DNA of 40,850 nt. It comes from a virus. How positions within the stretch are numbered: position 1 is the stretch's first letter; each line of letters begins with the position of its first letter. The position numbers were made by a program, and so were the translations under genes. The notes under the pieces are model-generated. The model had not been told where the DNA came from. It was given only the letters and a program-made list of their open reading frames with translations, and ran no database searches. The DNA is taken from positions 1 through 40,850 of the IMG/VR virus record IMGVR_UViG_3300046328_000609. One strand, written 5' to 3'. Positions 21,988-29,163 of this stretch are shown one piece after another.

Positions 21988-22131
21988 ATGACCCCTAAAT
22001 ACTCACTACGTAAAGGCTTATTGACTTATTACTCACCAACAAACGGTGTAGTGATAGATCAGACATTTGCTAATCTTGCTTTCTTTTTTATTTCTACTTT
22101 GCTTTTAAGTTTATTAATTGTAATTTTGTAA
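21988..22131 (+). CDS. Small single-pass membrane protein
   Basis: This is a 47-residue ORF (MTPKYSLRKGLLTYYSPTNG...) with a C-terminal membrane helix of about 22 residues (FFFISTLLLSLLIVIL). The ATG follows directly after the T run that ends the structured RNA, so expression would need readthrough of that terminator. Positively charged N terminus suggests N-in orientation. No known family. Confidence 0.5.
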   Translation: MTPKYSLRKGLLTYYSPTNGVVIDQTFANLAFFFISTLLLSLLIVIL

Positions 22132-22340
22132 ATTTTGTCCGCAAATGACATTAAACTAAGTTTTTACAGTTGGTGGTTAAAAAGTGCAGTGGTAGAATTA
22201 AATACAAAAGGAAAGACAAAGGGTGTGGTAAACCTGGATTGTATGACTGTTTACATTGTTTACATAACAGATATAATCACTTTCCTTCCAAAATTTGCAA
22301 GTATCCAATCTTTTTAGCTACTAATTATCTAAGTATTTTT

Positions 22341-23171
22341 ATGCCCGCACACACAATGTCCGACAATTCGGAATCCGCACAGTACTTTAAACTTAAAAAA
22401 TTTGAATATTCTAAAACATCACAAAATGATAAAGCAATTGCAGTAAAAGAGTCTTGTTTTACAAAATATAATCAAACTTTAAAAAAAGACGAGTATGTCT
22501 CAAATTCTTTTGGAGGGGAGCTTTATAAAGTAACTTTAGCAAAACCTAAAACTTTAGTAAGTTCTAAAACTGGACAAGACTTTGTTGCTCAAGATGTATT
22601 TTTTGAATTTCATTCTTACGATAAAGATCAAAACCTTGTAAGAGAAGTTGTAACTATTTCCAGAAACTCAAGTCTGTTAGAAGGCATTATAGCTAGTTTA
22701 ATTTTTGAAACTAATTTTTCAAAGATAGATTTTAAAACAGGTTCATTTATTCCAAAAGGAAAAGCAAGCTATATTGACTTTATTACTGTATATTCAAATA
22801 CAGTAAAATTACCTAAAATGATTGGTACAGAAAGCGATGAATACCCAAAACCAAAAGGGGCAATTGTTTTACCAAAAAAAGTTTACAATAAGGTTTTAAA
22901 ATCATCTACTGATCCTGACACTGGTAAAAAAGTGCAAGTAGAAATCAATGAAATTGACTCCAATTGGGTATTTGAAAAAGATCAAGTTTTTGATACTGCA
23001 ATTGAAACAGTAATTAAAAATGTTGAAAAATATACAGCGGAAAATCCAAAAGATTATACGCCTAAAACTTATATAGAAGAAGCTGTTGATGAAACTCCAA
23101 TAAATAAAACTTTCGTAAATGATTTACCTGAAATTGATGTTGAGGAGATCGGTACACAGATGCCGTTCTAA
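22341..23171 (+). CDS. Putative single-strand DNA-binding protein
   Basis: I use the ATG at 22341 (MPAHTMSDNSESAQYFKLKKF), giving 276 residues. The body is beta-rich, and the C terminus is acidic and ends EIDVEEIGTQMPF, like the acidic tip with terminal Pro-Phe of SSB proteins that recruits partner enzymes. It precedes an exonuclease gene by 17 bp. The frame stays open upstream to 22155 and that part encodes several Cys (GCGKPGLYDCLHC), so a longer product from a TTG at 22170 is possible. An annealase is an alternative. Confidence 0.6.
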   Translation: MPAHTMSDNSESAQYFKLKKFEYSKTSQNDKAIAVKESCFTKYNQTLKKDEYVSNSFGGELYKVTLAKPKTLVSSKTGQDFVAQDVFFEFHSYDKDQNLVREVVTISRNSSLLEGIIASLIFETNFSKIDFKTGSFIPKGKASYIDFITVYSNTVKLPKMIGTESDEYPKPKGAIVLPKKVYNKVLKSSTDPDTGKKVQVEINEIDSNWVFEKDQVFDTAIETVIKNVEKYTAENPKDYTPKTYIEEAVDETPINKTFVNDLPEIDVEEIGTQMPF

Positions 23172-23188
23172 TTATATATAATACATTT

Positions 23189-24028
23189 ATGCCCATAAAT
23201 ACTTTAAATACAGAGCCTGTTTTTACACAGGCTCAAAACCTAACTGGTCACATTGTAAGCTTTAGCGATTATAAGTTTAGGTGTTCTAGCGTTGGTTATT
23301 TAATTAGTGAAGGAATAACTGAAAAGCAACTAGCTAAAATTGAAGAACTGGAAACTAAGAAAACTATAAAAGGTTTAACTGAAAAACAACAGATTGATCT
23401 TGATGACTTAATTGCTAAACGAGATGATGATAGTTTATCAGAGACAGCTAAAACCTACCTACAAGAGCTTTTTATTGAGGAGTTTTTTGGTAGGAGAAAA
23501 CTACTAGACACACCAGCGATGCAAAAAGGTACAAGTGAGGAACAGGCTAGTATTGATCTACTTAACCGTATATTTAATTCTAAGTATATTAAGAATGAAG
23601 AAAAGTTTGATAATGATTTTGTTTGTGGAACACCTGATATAATTGGAAAAGAAACTATACTTGATATTAAAACAAGTCGGGACATTTTCAGTTATTTTAA
23701 ATCTGGTGTAACTAAAGTTTATAAATACCAACTGATAAGCTATTGTTGGCTCGTTGGAAAAGAAAAGTCTAAATTGGCTTACTGCTTAGTTAACACGCCT
23801 GAAAATGAAATTGTGAGACAAATGGGTTGGTATTTAGATGATGACAAGAAACAAGAACAGGTTAGGATCAATAATCAATACGATGATATTGACGATAGAT
23901 ACAAAGTAACTTTATTTGATGTTAATTTTGATTTGGAAAAGGAAACGCAAAAGATTAAAAAAGCTGTAAGCCAATCTCGACTTTATTTGAATGCTATTTT
24001 GGAAAATACTGTAAAAAAAATTAAATAA
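23189..24028 (+). CDS. PD-(D/E)xK exonuclease, YqaJ/RecB-like
   Basis: This 279-residue protein has the viral recombinase nuclease layout: a helix with Glu in GTSEEQASIDLL, then FVCGTPDII (Asp) followed by ETILDIKTS (D-x-K), and a Gln-Tyr helix (KYQLISYCWLVG) that matches the YqaJ and RecB nuclease motif. A lambda Exo-like role with the SSB-like protein in single-strand annealing recombination is likely. An N-terminal segment (EKQLAKIEELETKKTIKGLTEKQQ) is helical and repeats the phrase LTEKQ. Confidence 0.8.
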   Translation: MPINTLNTEPVFTQAQNLTGHIVSFSDYKFRCSSVGYLISEGITEKQLAKIEELETKKTIKGLTEKQQIDLDDLIAKRDDDSLSETAKTYLQELFIEEFFGRRKLLDTPAMQKGTSEEQASIDLLNRIFNSKYIKNEEKFDNDFVCGTPDIIGKETILDIKTSRDIFSYFKSGVTKVYKYQLISYCWLVGKEKSKLAYCLVNTPENEIVRQMGWYLDDDKKQEQVRINNQYDDIDDRYKVTLFDVNFDLEKETQKIKKAVSQSRLYLNAILENTVKKIK

Positions 24029-24029
24029 T

Positions 24030-24110
24030 ATGATTATACTAAATCACGAATACTACATCACGCAAAGTGCAAAACAAAGCATTTTAGATAAAATTGATAG
24101 AATAAAATAG
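24030..24110 (+). CDS. Tiny ORF after exonuclease
   Basis: This is a 26-residue ORF (MIILNHEYYITQSAKQSILD...) starting 1 bp after the exonuclease stop, on the same transcript. Tight spacing is the only support. No function can be proposed. Confidence 0.3.
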   Translation: MIILNHEYYITQSAKQSILDKIDRIK

Positions 24111-24161
24111 GCTGTGAAAGTATATATAATATAGTCTTTAGACAATCTTCTCAATTTCTTC

Positions 24162-24234
24162 TTGACAACTTTGTTAATTAAAAATAGAATATATATATTG
24201 AGTTGTTAGAAACACTTTTTAGATTTCTAAACTC
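24162..24234 (+). promoter_or_regulatory. Promoter and leader hairpin of accessory operon
   Basis: TTGACA (24162-24167), a 17-bp spacer and TAGAAT (24185-24190) start transcription near 24197. The leader begins with a hairpin: GAGT (24200-24203) plus TTAGAAA (24206-24212) pair with TTTCTAA (24224-24230) and ACTC (24231-24234). It ends in the TTTTATATATGTCTAC start block of the next gene. A hairpin at the 5' end may stabilise the message. Confidence 0.65.
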
Positions 24235-24246
24235 AAACTTTTATAT

Positions 24247-24618
24247 ATGTCTACGCAAACGCTCACAAGTACAACTAATATTGCTACATTAGCAACTTCT
24301 AACGAAACTCTAGCTTACGATATTTATTTATTCAATGGTGAAGTTTTAAAGTTTCCAGTTCTTTTAGAACCAATACTTACAAAAATAAATCTATTCCAAC
24401 TTGCAACACTAGAACTTAATATTTCCAAATCACTTTATCTATACGAGCAAGCTAAAACTAACATGGAAGAGGCAGGTGAAGACATTAAGTCTGATGACTC
24501 TTATTATGTCGGAGGTAACATTGTTGTAGATCAAGAACTTACAGAGTCTTACGAGACTTTACTTGATAATATGCTAGAATTAGCAAGATTACAAACAGCT
24601 ATAAATGATATTTTGTAA
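24247..24618 (+). CDS. Hypothetical acidic protein
   Basis: This 123-residue acidic protein (MSTQTLTSTTNIATLATSNE) has two long helices (LFQLATLELNISKSLYLYEQAK and TESYETLLDNMLELARLQTAI) with a probable strand and turn between. It is the first gene after a strong promoter and shares its start block with the 2747 gene. No family recognised. Confidence 0.6.
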   Translation: MSTQTLTSTTNIATLATSNETLAYDIYLFNGEVLKFPVLLEPILTKINLFQLATLELNISKSLYLYEQAKTNMEEAGEDIKSDDSYYVGGNIVVDQELTESYETLLDNMLELARLQTAINDIL

Positions 24619-24643
24619 TTAAAAAACAGTTAAAAAATCTCTT

Positions 24644-24820
24644 ATGAACTCAATCCAAATCACATTTTTGTGTATTTTCTCAATAGGTTTAGCAATTTTA
24701 GTCTTTATGTTTTTAAAAACATTAAAAGCTGAAAAAACTTTTACAAAAGAGGAAATGCAAAAACTTCAAGCTGAATATGACAGACATGACAGCCCGTCAA
24801 GACTTTATAAACAACAATAA
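24644..24820 (+). CDS. Small single-pass membrane protein
   Basis: This is a 58-residue protein with an N-terminal membrane helix (ITFLCIFSIGLAILVFMFL) followed by a charged cytoplasmic or periplasmic tail (KAEKTFTKEEMQKLQAEYDRHD). It lies between the 24247 gene and the repeat protein gene in one operon. Layout resembles small phage membrane proteins; function unknown. Confidence 0.55.
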   Translation: MNSIQITFLCIFSIGLAILVFMFLKTLKAEKTFTKEEMQKLQAEYDRHDSPSRLYKQQ

Positions 24821-24832
24821 CTTTTATATATT

Positions 24833-26305
24833 GTGATCGATACATTAACACCTGAGCAAAAAGCACAAATTTCTGTGTGCAGAGAAAAATGGCTTAATTT
24901 AATTTTTGGAAAACAACCCAAAACTTTAAATTTAAAACAAGTTATTAAAGCAAATAACTCTCTTTATAAGTTTTGTAATTTAGCAAAACCGATAACTTTA
25001 ATAGCTAAAAACCCTTTAGAAGCTCAAATAATGGCTAATATAGTTCAGGCTCAAGTTGATGCTCAAGTTCGAGATCAAGTTCGAGATCAAGTTTGGGCTC
25101 AAGTTTGGGCTCAAGTTCAGGAACAAGTTGATGCTCAAGTTGGGGCTCAAGTTCAGGAACAAGTTGATGCTCAAGTTTGGGCTCAAGTTAGGAATCAAGT
25201 TGATGCTCAAGTTCGAGATCAAGTTCGAGATCAAGTTTGGGCTCAAGTTGGGAATCAAGTTGGGAATCAAGTTGGGGATCAAGTTTGGGCTCAAGTTGGG
25301 AATCAAGTTGGGAATCAAGTTTGGGCTCAAGTTGGGGATCAAGTTGGGGATCAAGTTCAGGCTCAAGTTGGGAATCAAGTTCGAGATCAAGTTCGAGATC
25401 AAGTTCGAGATCAAGTTCGAGATCAAGTTGGGGCTCAAGTTTGGGCTCAAGTTGGGGCTCAAGTTCTGGCTCAAGTTGGGGATCAAGTTGATGCTCAAGT
25501 TCGGGCTCAAGTTCAGAACATAAAATATTTCTTTTTTTCAAACTATGGCAGTTATTTAGATTTTGGTTGGGTCAGCTTTTATGATTTTTTTATTAAAAAT
25601 TTTGACTTTTTCTCTGAAAAATTAAAAAAGAAATTTGATTTAGTCAAAAATTACTTAAAGACAGGAATTTTCATGTCGATACAATTAAAAGGTTTTTGTA
25701 TTGTTGTTCCGATTCCAGATAAAATTAAGCGTAATTCTAATAACGATTTGCATTGCGAGGATGGACACGCCATACAATTCTCCGATGGTTATGGTCTATA
25801 CGCACTAGACGGTATCCGATTTGACCGAGCTGGCAATGAGGAATTGTATTGGAAAATAGTAAAACATGAACTTACTTTACCAGAAATATTAGCAATTGAA
25901 GATATTGACCAGAGAGCAATCGCACTTAAGTACTGTAATGCAGAGTCTATTATATCTGATTTAGTGGCAAATAATCAAGCCACTTTAATTGATGAAGCTA
26001 CGAAGCAAGCTAGCTATCTTGAGCATAACTCAGTAGAATTTATTGGTGGAATTGCTCAAATTAACTTTACAATTGAAAAACTAAAAATGGTGGAAAAAAC
26101 GCTTTTATACAAATTGTATAAAGTAAATATTCCTAAAATTTTAGAAGACGAATATATGCTTGTATATCCACACGCTTCAATTGATGAATTAAGTTATTGG
26201 AAAGGGGTAGACCCTACAATTGCGAATAAAGGTAGCTTAAATGCTATAGCACAATCACACAATATGACAGTTGACGAGTATTTACTTGCGACTTCACAAA
26301 GTTAA
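24833..26305 (+). CDS. DUF6745-like tetrapeptide-repeat protein
   Basis: This is a 490-residue protein from a GTG start (MIDTLTPEQKAQISVCREKW). Residues 72-227 are 39 consecutive units of the form x-x-Q-V, with first residue D, R, W, G, Q or L and second A, D, N or E. The C-terminal part has FDFGWVSFYDFF, a FCIVVPIPDKI strand, GHAIQFSDGYGLYALDGIRF and a helical tail. This layout, N-terminal TPEQ helix, xxQL/xxQV repeats and then an AIQFxDGYxLYxLxGVR block, is what I recall of DUF6745 proteins, common in cyanobacteria and scattered elsewhere. Function unknown. The next gene is its usual companion. Confidence 0.7.
   Translation: MIDTLTPEQKAQISVCREKWLNLIFGKQPKTLNLKQVIKANNSLYKFCNLAKPITLIAKNPLEAQIMANIVQAQVDAQVRDQVRDQVWAQVWAQVQEQVDAQVGAQVQEQVDAQVWAQVRNQVDAQVRDQVRDQVWAQVGNQVGNQVGDQVWAQVGNQVGNQVWAQVGDQVGDQVQAQVGNQVRDQVRDQVRDQVRDQVGAQVWAQVGAQVLAQVGDQVDAQVRAQVQNIKYFFFSNYGSYLDFGWVSFYDFFIKNFDFFSEKLKKKFDLVKNYLKTGIFMSIQLKGFCIVVPIPDKIKRNSNNDLHCEDGHAIQFSDGYGLYALDGIRFDRAGNEELYWKIVKHELTLPEILAIEDIDQRAIALKYCNAESIISDLVANNQATLIDEATKQASYLEHNSVEFIGGIAQINFTIEKLKMVEKTLLYKLYKVNIPKILEDEYMLVYPHASIDELSYWKGVDPTIANKGSLNAIAQSHNMTVDEYLLATSQS
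25046..25513 (+). repeat. 39 tandem 12-bp units inside the repeat protein gene
   Basis: Each unit reads NNN-RNN-CAA-GTT, with CAAGTT constant and six variable bases. Because the period is a multiple of three and lacks stops, several other frames are also open here; these are artefacts. The arrangement allows gain and loss of units by recombination or slippage, and unit types (for example CGAGAT, TGGGCT, GGGAAT) are shuffled rather than simply repeated. Confidence 0.9.
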
Positions 26306-26327
26306 AAATCTAATTATTACAATATAT

Positions 26328-26666
26328 ATGTCTAACATAATTCACGGAGATGTCAATTTAATTTCTTCAGAACTTCCAAAAACAGCTAAAAAAGTAAATT
26401 TAGCAAAAACTAATAAACACACAAGAGGTATTTGGATTGAGCTTGGCGAGCATTCAGGTAACGCTCATGTTATTGCTCCAACTCTTGGTGGTTATCTTGA
26501 ATTTTATCTTGACGGTGAAGATTTATATACCGCTGTAAGAGAAGCCCCAGCAGTTATCACGCACGAAGAACACGCCCCTCTAGTAATTCCCGTTGGAATT
26601 TACAAAAAAATGATTGAAACGGAATATGATCCGTTTCTAAAAACAATTAAGAGGGTTGTAGACTAA
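26328..26666 (+). CDS. GHAH-family partner of the repeat protein
   Basis: Start is the ATG at 26328 (MSNIIHGDVNLISSELP) after TATAT, giving 112 residues. It has the pattern GDV-L--LP near the N terminus, GEHSGNAHVI in the middle (the GHAH-type motif, here GNAH), HEEHAPLVIPVGIYK and a final EYDPFLKTIKRVVD. Small proteins with this pattern are widespread, and in my recollection are often adjacent to DUF6745 genes. Two or three His residues (NAH, HEEH) could bind metal. Biochemical role unknown. Confidence 0.65.
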   Translation: MSNIIHGDVNLISSELPKTAKKVNLAKTNKHTRGIWIELGEHSGNAHVIAPTLGGYLEFYLDGEDLYTAVREAPAVITHEEHAPLVIPVGIYKKMIETEYDPFLKTIKRVVD

Positions 26667-26686
26667 AAAATTAAAAATTAAACTAT

Positions 26687-26766
26687 GTCTCTTACATATC
26701 CAATTTATACACAATATCAGAGGTAAAAATATCTACTTAATACCTAAATTTGTGTATGTAAGAGAC
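26687..26766 (+). promoter_or_regulatory. Long hairpin before the frameshift gene
   Basis: GTCTCTTACATA (26687-26698) pairs perfectly with TATGTAAGAGAC (26755-26766). Inside, AGGTA and TACCT can pair again with partial CAATTT/AAATTTG stacking between. A 13-codon ORF starting at 26685 runs through the left arm. The element lies between the GHAH gene and the 26802 gene and could act as processing site, attenuator or leader switch; no T run follows the stem. Confidence 0.6.
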
Positions 26767-26801
26767 CTTAAATACCAAATAAAATAATTCATATTTTAAA
26801 T

Positions 26802-27089
26802 ATGTCCCAAAAAACAAACAACTTAACAAAAACAGTAACAATCATTGTAACCTTTCTTATCTTAATTTCAATGCTTTATCAATCTACACAGAAGCAACAA
26901 GGACAAATTGCAGAGGCTCACACATCTACACCAGCCGAACTTGCAGAACAAGCCAAAACTGCTAAAAATAAAGCTTTAAAGCAAGCTGAGGCAGAGGATA
27001 ATAAAGCAAAAGCTTATGAACTTTTGAATAAAGCTCAAGAAATTGAAACAAGTTTATCTAGTTCAGAAAGCCCAAAAGTCTCAAGGTAG
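26802..27089 (+). CDS. Membrane anchor, frame-0 product of a -1 frameshift gene
   Basis: This is a 95-residue product with one membrane helix near residues 10-28 (VTIIVTFLILISMLYQST) and an Ala/Lys/Glu-rich helical linker (AELAEQAKTAKNKALKQAEAEDN). The TAG at 27087-27089 lies inside a hairpin that follows a slippery heptamer. Slippage at 27071-27077 would extend it into the lysozyme-like frame, giving about 295 residues with an N-terminal anchor. Alone, it could be a small holin- or spanin-like membrane protein. Confidence 0.7.
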   Translation: MSQKTNNLTKTVTIIVTFLILISMLYQSTQKQQGQIAEAHTSTPAELAEQAKTAKNKALKQAEAEDNKAKAYELLNKAQEIETSLSSSESPKVSR

Positions 27090-27111
27090 ACACTATAGAG
27101 AGTGATCTACC
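27071..27111 (+). other. Programmed -1 ribosomal frameshift signal
   Basis: C_CCA_AAA (27071-27077) is in phase with the 26802 frame and matches X_XXY_YYZ. A 7-nt spacer (27078-27084) leads to a hairpin: GGTAGA-CACT (27085-27094) pairs with AGTG (27101-27104), a bulged A (27105) and TCTACC (27106-27111), ten pairs with a 6-nt loop. The -1 frame is open only from 27062, so the site falls in the 28-nt overlap window. All three parts are where a functional signal needs them. Confidence 0.8.
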
Positions 27112-27166
27112 TAAACCAGAGCAACTTAAACCTGTAATTATTCAACAAGTAAAAGCTCAAGTAAAT

Positions 27167-27688
27167 ATGCCAGAAAATAATATATCCACAAAACTTTTTA
27201 AATTAAACAGTGGAAAAAAAGTGACTGGCAAATACTTACTTGATATAGTTAAAAGTAACGCTAACGGTTTAAAACTTTGGCAAGCATTCTTTGATAAATA
27301 CGGTCAAGTTGTAGCAGACACCGCTGGCATTTCATTGTTTTACGAGAATGGAACTATGAAAGTTGATTCGGTTGGAGTCTGTAGCAAAAAGTATATGATA
27401 GGCGGAGACTACCGCAATTGTAATTATGCAGACCTTAATAGTGCTGGTTTTGACGCAGGATTAAAACAAATCAACACTTTCTATCAACGTAAACGAATCG
27501 AAAAACTATCTGGTATCAAATGTACAATTGGCAATTCAAGAGACCGAAAAGACCCTTGTACAGCTCAGTATATAGCTTGGCTAATCAACCCAGATAACAA
27601 TATTGCTATAGCTCTTGATATTTATTCAGAACAAGGCTTTTGTCCTTGGTACGGTGCTAGACGAAGTGGTATTGTTACTAAATGTTAA
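27167..27688 (+). CDS. Lysozyme/transglycosylase-like domain (frameshift-fused)
   Basis: This is 173 residues from the ATG at 27167; the same frame opens at 27062 and is reached by frameshift from 26802. The sequence GFDAGLKQINTFYQ and the later INPDNNIAIALDIYSEQGFCPWYGAR match the GLxQIN and DPxxNI...GFxPW signatures of lysozyme-like SLT domains. Six Cys suggest disulfides outside the cytoplasm, which fits delivery by the anchor. The catalytic Glu is not certain; Glu in YENGT is one candidate. Internal initiation could also give a soluble form. Confidence 0.65.
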   Translation: MPENNISTKLFKLNSGKKVTGKYLLDIVKSNANGLKLWQAFFDKYGQVVADTAGISLFYENGTMKVDSVGVCSKKYMIGGDYRNCNYADLNSAGFDAGLKQINTFYQRKRIEKLSGIKCTIGNSRDRKDPCTAQYIAWLINPDNNIAIALDIYSEQGFCPWYGARRSGIVTKC

Positions 27689-27698
27689 ACTTATAATT

Positions 27699-27833
27699 AT
27701 GAAAACTTATTTTCAAATAATTATCCACTCAAAAAAGTTTCCTAGCTTAGACGGAAAATATATTACTATTGAAGAGAAATGCTGGCAAGTAGTCACATTT
27801 GAATATATACAAACACAAGAGACTTTGAATTAG
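27699..27833 (+). CDS. Small hypothetical protein
   Basis: This 44-residue ORF (MKTYFQIIIHSKKFPSLDGK) begins 10 bp after the lysozyme-like gene. It has an N-terminal strand, a turn and a second strand (WQVVTFEYIQ), like a small beta-hairpin domain. It is followed closely by the acetyltransferase gene. No family recognised. Confidence 0.5.
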   Translation: MKTYFQIIIHSKKFPSLDGKYITIEEKCWQVVTFEYIQTQETLN

Positions 27834-27841
27834 ATTAAATT

Positions 27842-28369
27842 ATGATCATAGAAAACCCAACCGTAGACCTACCAACTCAAAAGCAAATTGTACTAATTCA
27901 ACACAACTACGAACTTGTAGAAGCTTTTGATATTTACACCAATTTTCTAGCAGAGCAAGGCTTAGAGCCAAGTTTGGAGGTACAAATGAATTATATAACA
28001 ATATTCTCAAGACCAAAAGAAAAACTTTTTGGTATGGAGATCAAAAACAAAATAGTTGGTACAATCTCAACTGAATATAAAGGAGAAGGGAAAACAATTA
28101 TTCGTAAATTCTTTGTAGATAAACGACATAGAGGCAAAGGCATAGGTTTTGACTTGTTTAACCAAGCGATTGGCCAAAGTATTGCAAATAATATTTGCAC
28201 AGCTAAAACTAGTATTTACTTAGCTACAGTTTCAGACTGGAAGAAAGCAGTTGAATTTTATGAAAAAGTTGGTATGACTTCTATTTCTAAAGAACAATTT
28301 GAGGCTGATCTCGCTCCTAAGATTAAAGCCAGACCAACAAACGATAAATTTTTTATGATGTATGTCTAA
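27842..28369 (+). CDS. GNAT-family N-acetyltransferase
   Basis: This 175-residue protein has GNAT motif A with the acetyl-CoA loop KRHRGKGIGFDLF near residues 95-107, and a later motif B with KKAVEFYEKVGMTSI. The N-terminal strands and helices (YELVEAFDIYTNFLAEQG) fit the fold. Substrate unknown; in phages such enzymes may modify host or phage proteins or small molecules. Its end overlaps the start of the next gene by 8 bp. Confidence 0.8.
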   Translation: MIIENPTVDLPTQKQIVLIQHNYELVEAFDIYTNFLAEQGLEPSLEVQMNYITIFSRPKEKLFGMEIKNKIVGTISTEYKGEGKTIIRKFFVDKRHRGKGIGFDLFNQAIGQSIANNICTAKTSIYLATVSDWKKAVEFYEKVGMTSISKEQFEADLAPKIKARPTNDKFFMMYV

Positions 28370-28916
28370 AGCCAAACTTAAAGAACGCCAACGAAAAAAC
28401 CAAATAAAAAATCTAATTGAGCTTGGGGATCAAGGAAAATTAAAAGATAATAAACTTGTTGGTGCAACCGCTCTTTTAAATGAAGCACAACAGGCTTTTT
28501 ATGACCAGATAATGCCATTAGTCAAAGCAGGTATTAAAACTTCTACAATCTATTATCTTGTCCCGCAAATGCAAGTGTTGGATATATACGAAAAAGACAG
28601 GCGTTGGATATTAAAAAGTAAACAACTTCGGGCGACAAAACAATTTAAAGAAGGACAGATCACTAATCAAAGTCTTAAATCTTTAATTGATGTTGATGGT
28701 GTAGCAATATTTGTGAACCAAGAGGGTAAAGTCTTTATGCCAGATGTAGAGCAAGTTGTGGTTGAAAAGGTTGTAACCAAGACTGAAAGTACTGGAATTA
28801 AAATGAGAGATATAGACAAAAACATTCAACATATCTTACATAAGTTTAAAGATAATGACCGAGAACATACTTTTTTAACTCAGATTTTTGAAAGTTTTAA
28901 AGAAGGCTTAAAATAA
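28362..28916 (+). CDS. Hypothetical basic protein
   Basis: This is a 184-residue protein (MSKAKLKERQRKNQIKNLIE) with a very basic N terminus, helical throughout the first 110 residues (QAFYDQIMPLVKAGIKTSTIYYLV). A mid segment VDGVAIFVNQEGKVFMP resembles a strand-turn-strand. It overlaps the GNAT gene by 8 bp, so it is probably translationally coupled. No family recognised; nucleic-acid binding is possible. Confidence 0.55.
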   Translation: MSKAKLKERQRKNQIKNLIELGDQGKLKDNKLVGATALLNEAQQAFYDQIMPLVKAGIKTSTIYYLVPQMQVLDIYEKDRRWILKSKQLRATKQFKEGQITNQSLKSLIDVDGVAIFVNQEGKVFMPDVEQVVVEKVVTKTESTGIKMRDIDKNIQHILHKFKDNDREHTFLTQIFESFKEGLK

Positions 28917-28917
28917 T

Positions 28918-29163
28918 ATGTCTGACATCTACAATCATTGTCTAGCAGAGTATAAAAAATCTTTTGGTAAAGATTTAGAAAATAATAAATTCACGCACAA
29001 AGGGATTATCTTTATTTTGGAGCTTGAGGGATATTTTCAAGCTCCAGGATACAGACTTGAGCCTAAGTTCTTTGGAAAATGGAAGTTGACTATACATGAT
29101 CTTGAGGACAAGACGTATACTAATTTACCTAGTATAAATGTGGCTTTATTGATGATTGATTAA
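28918..29163 (+). CDS. Hypothetical protein
   Basis: This 81-residue protein (MSDIYNHCLAEYKKSFGKD) has a helical N terminus and beta-rich middle (GIIFILELEGYFQAPGYRLEP, WKLTIHDL). It is the last gene of the rightward accessory operon; its stop overlaps that of the opposite gene (shared TTAA at 29160-29163). Function unknown. Confidence 0.55.
   Translation: MSDIYNHCLAEYKKSFGKDLENNKFTHKGIIFILELEGYFQAPGYRLEPKFFGKWKLTIHDLEDKTYTNLPSINVALLMID

Noticed and set aside
21722-21991. Continuation of the 21293 gene past TGA for about 90 codons
   Set aside because: The stretch carries a promoter and strong RNA stems, and its translation does not look like protein. I treat it as noncoding.
22135-22317. 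60-codon ORF before the SSB-like gene
   Set aside because: Non-ATG start and overlap with another open frame; no support beyond chance openness.
25046-25513. CRISPR array
   Set aside because: Units are 12 bp, contiguous and without spacers, and they encode a regular tetrapeptide repeat.
25016-25541. Several long overlapping ORFs on both strands at the tandem repeats
   Set aside because: A 12-bp period without stops keeps several frames open. Only the frame of 24833-26305 continues into unique protein sequence on both sides.
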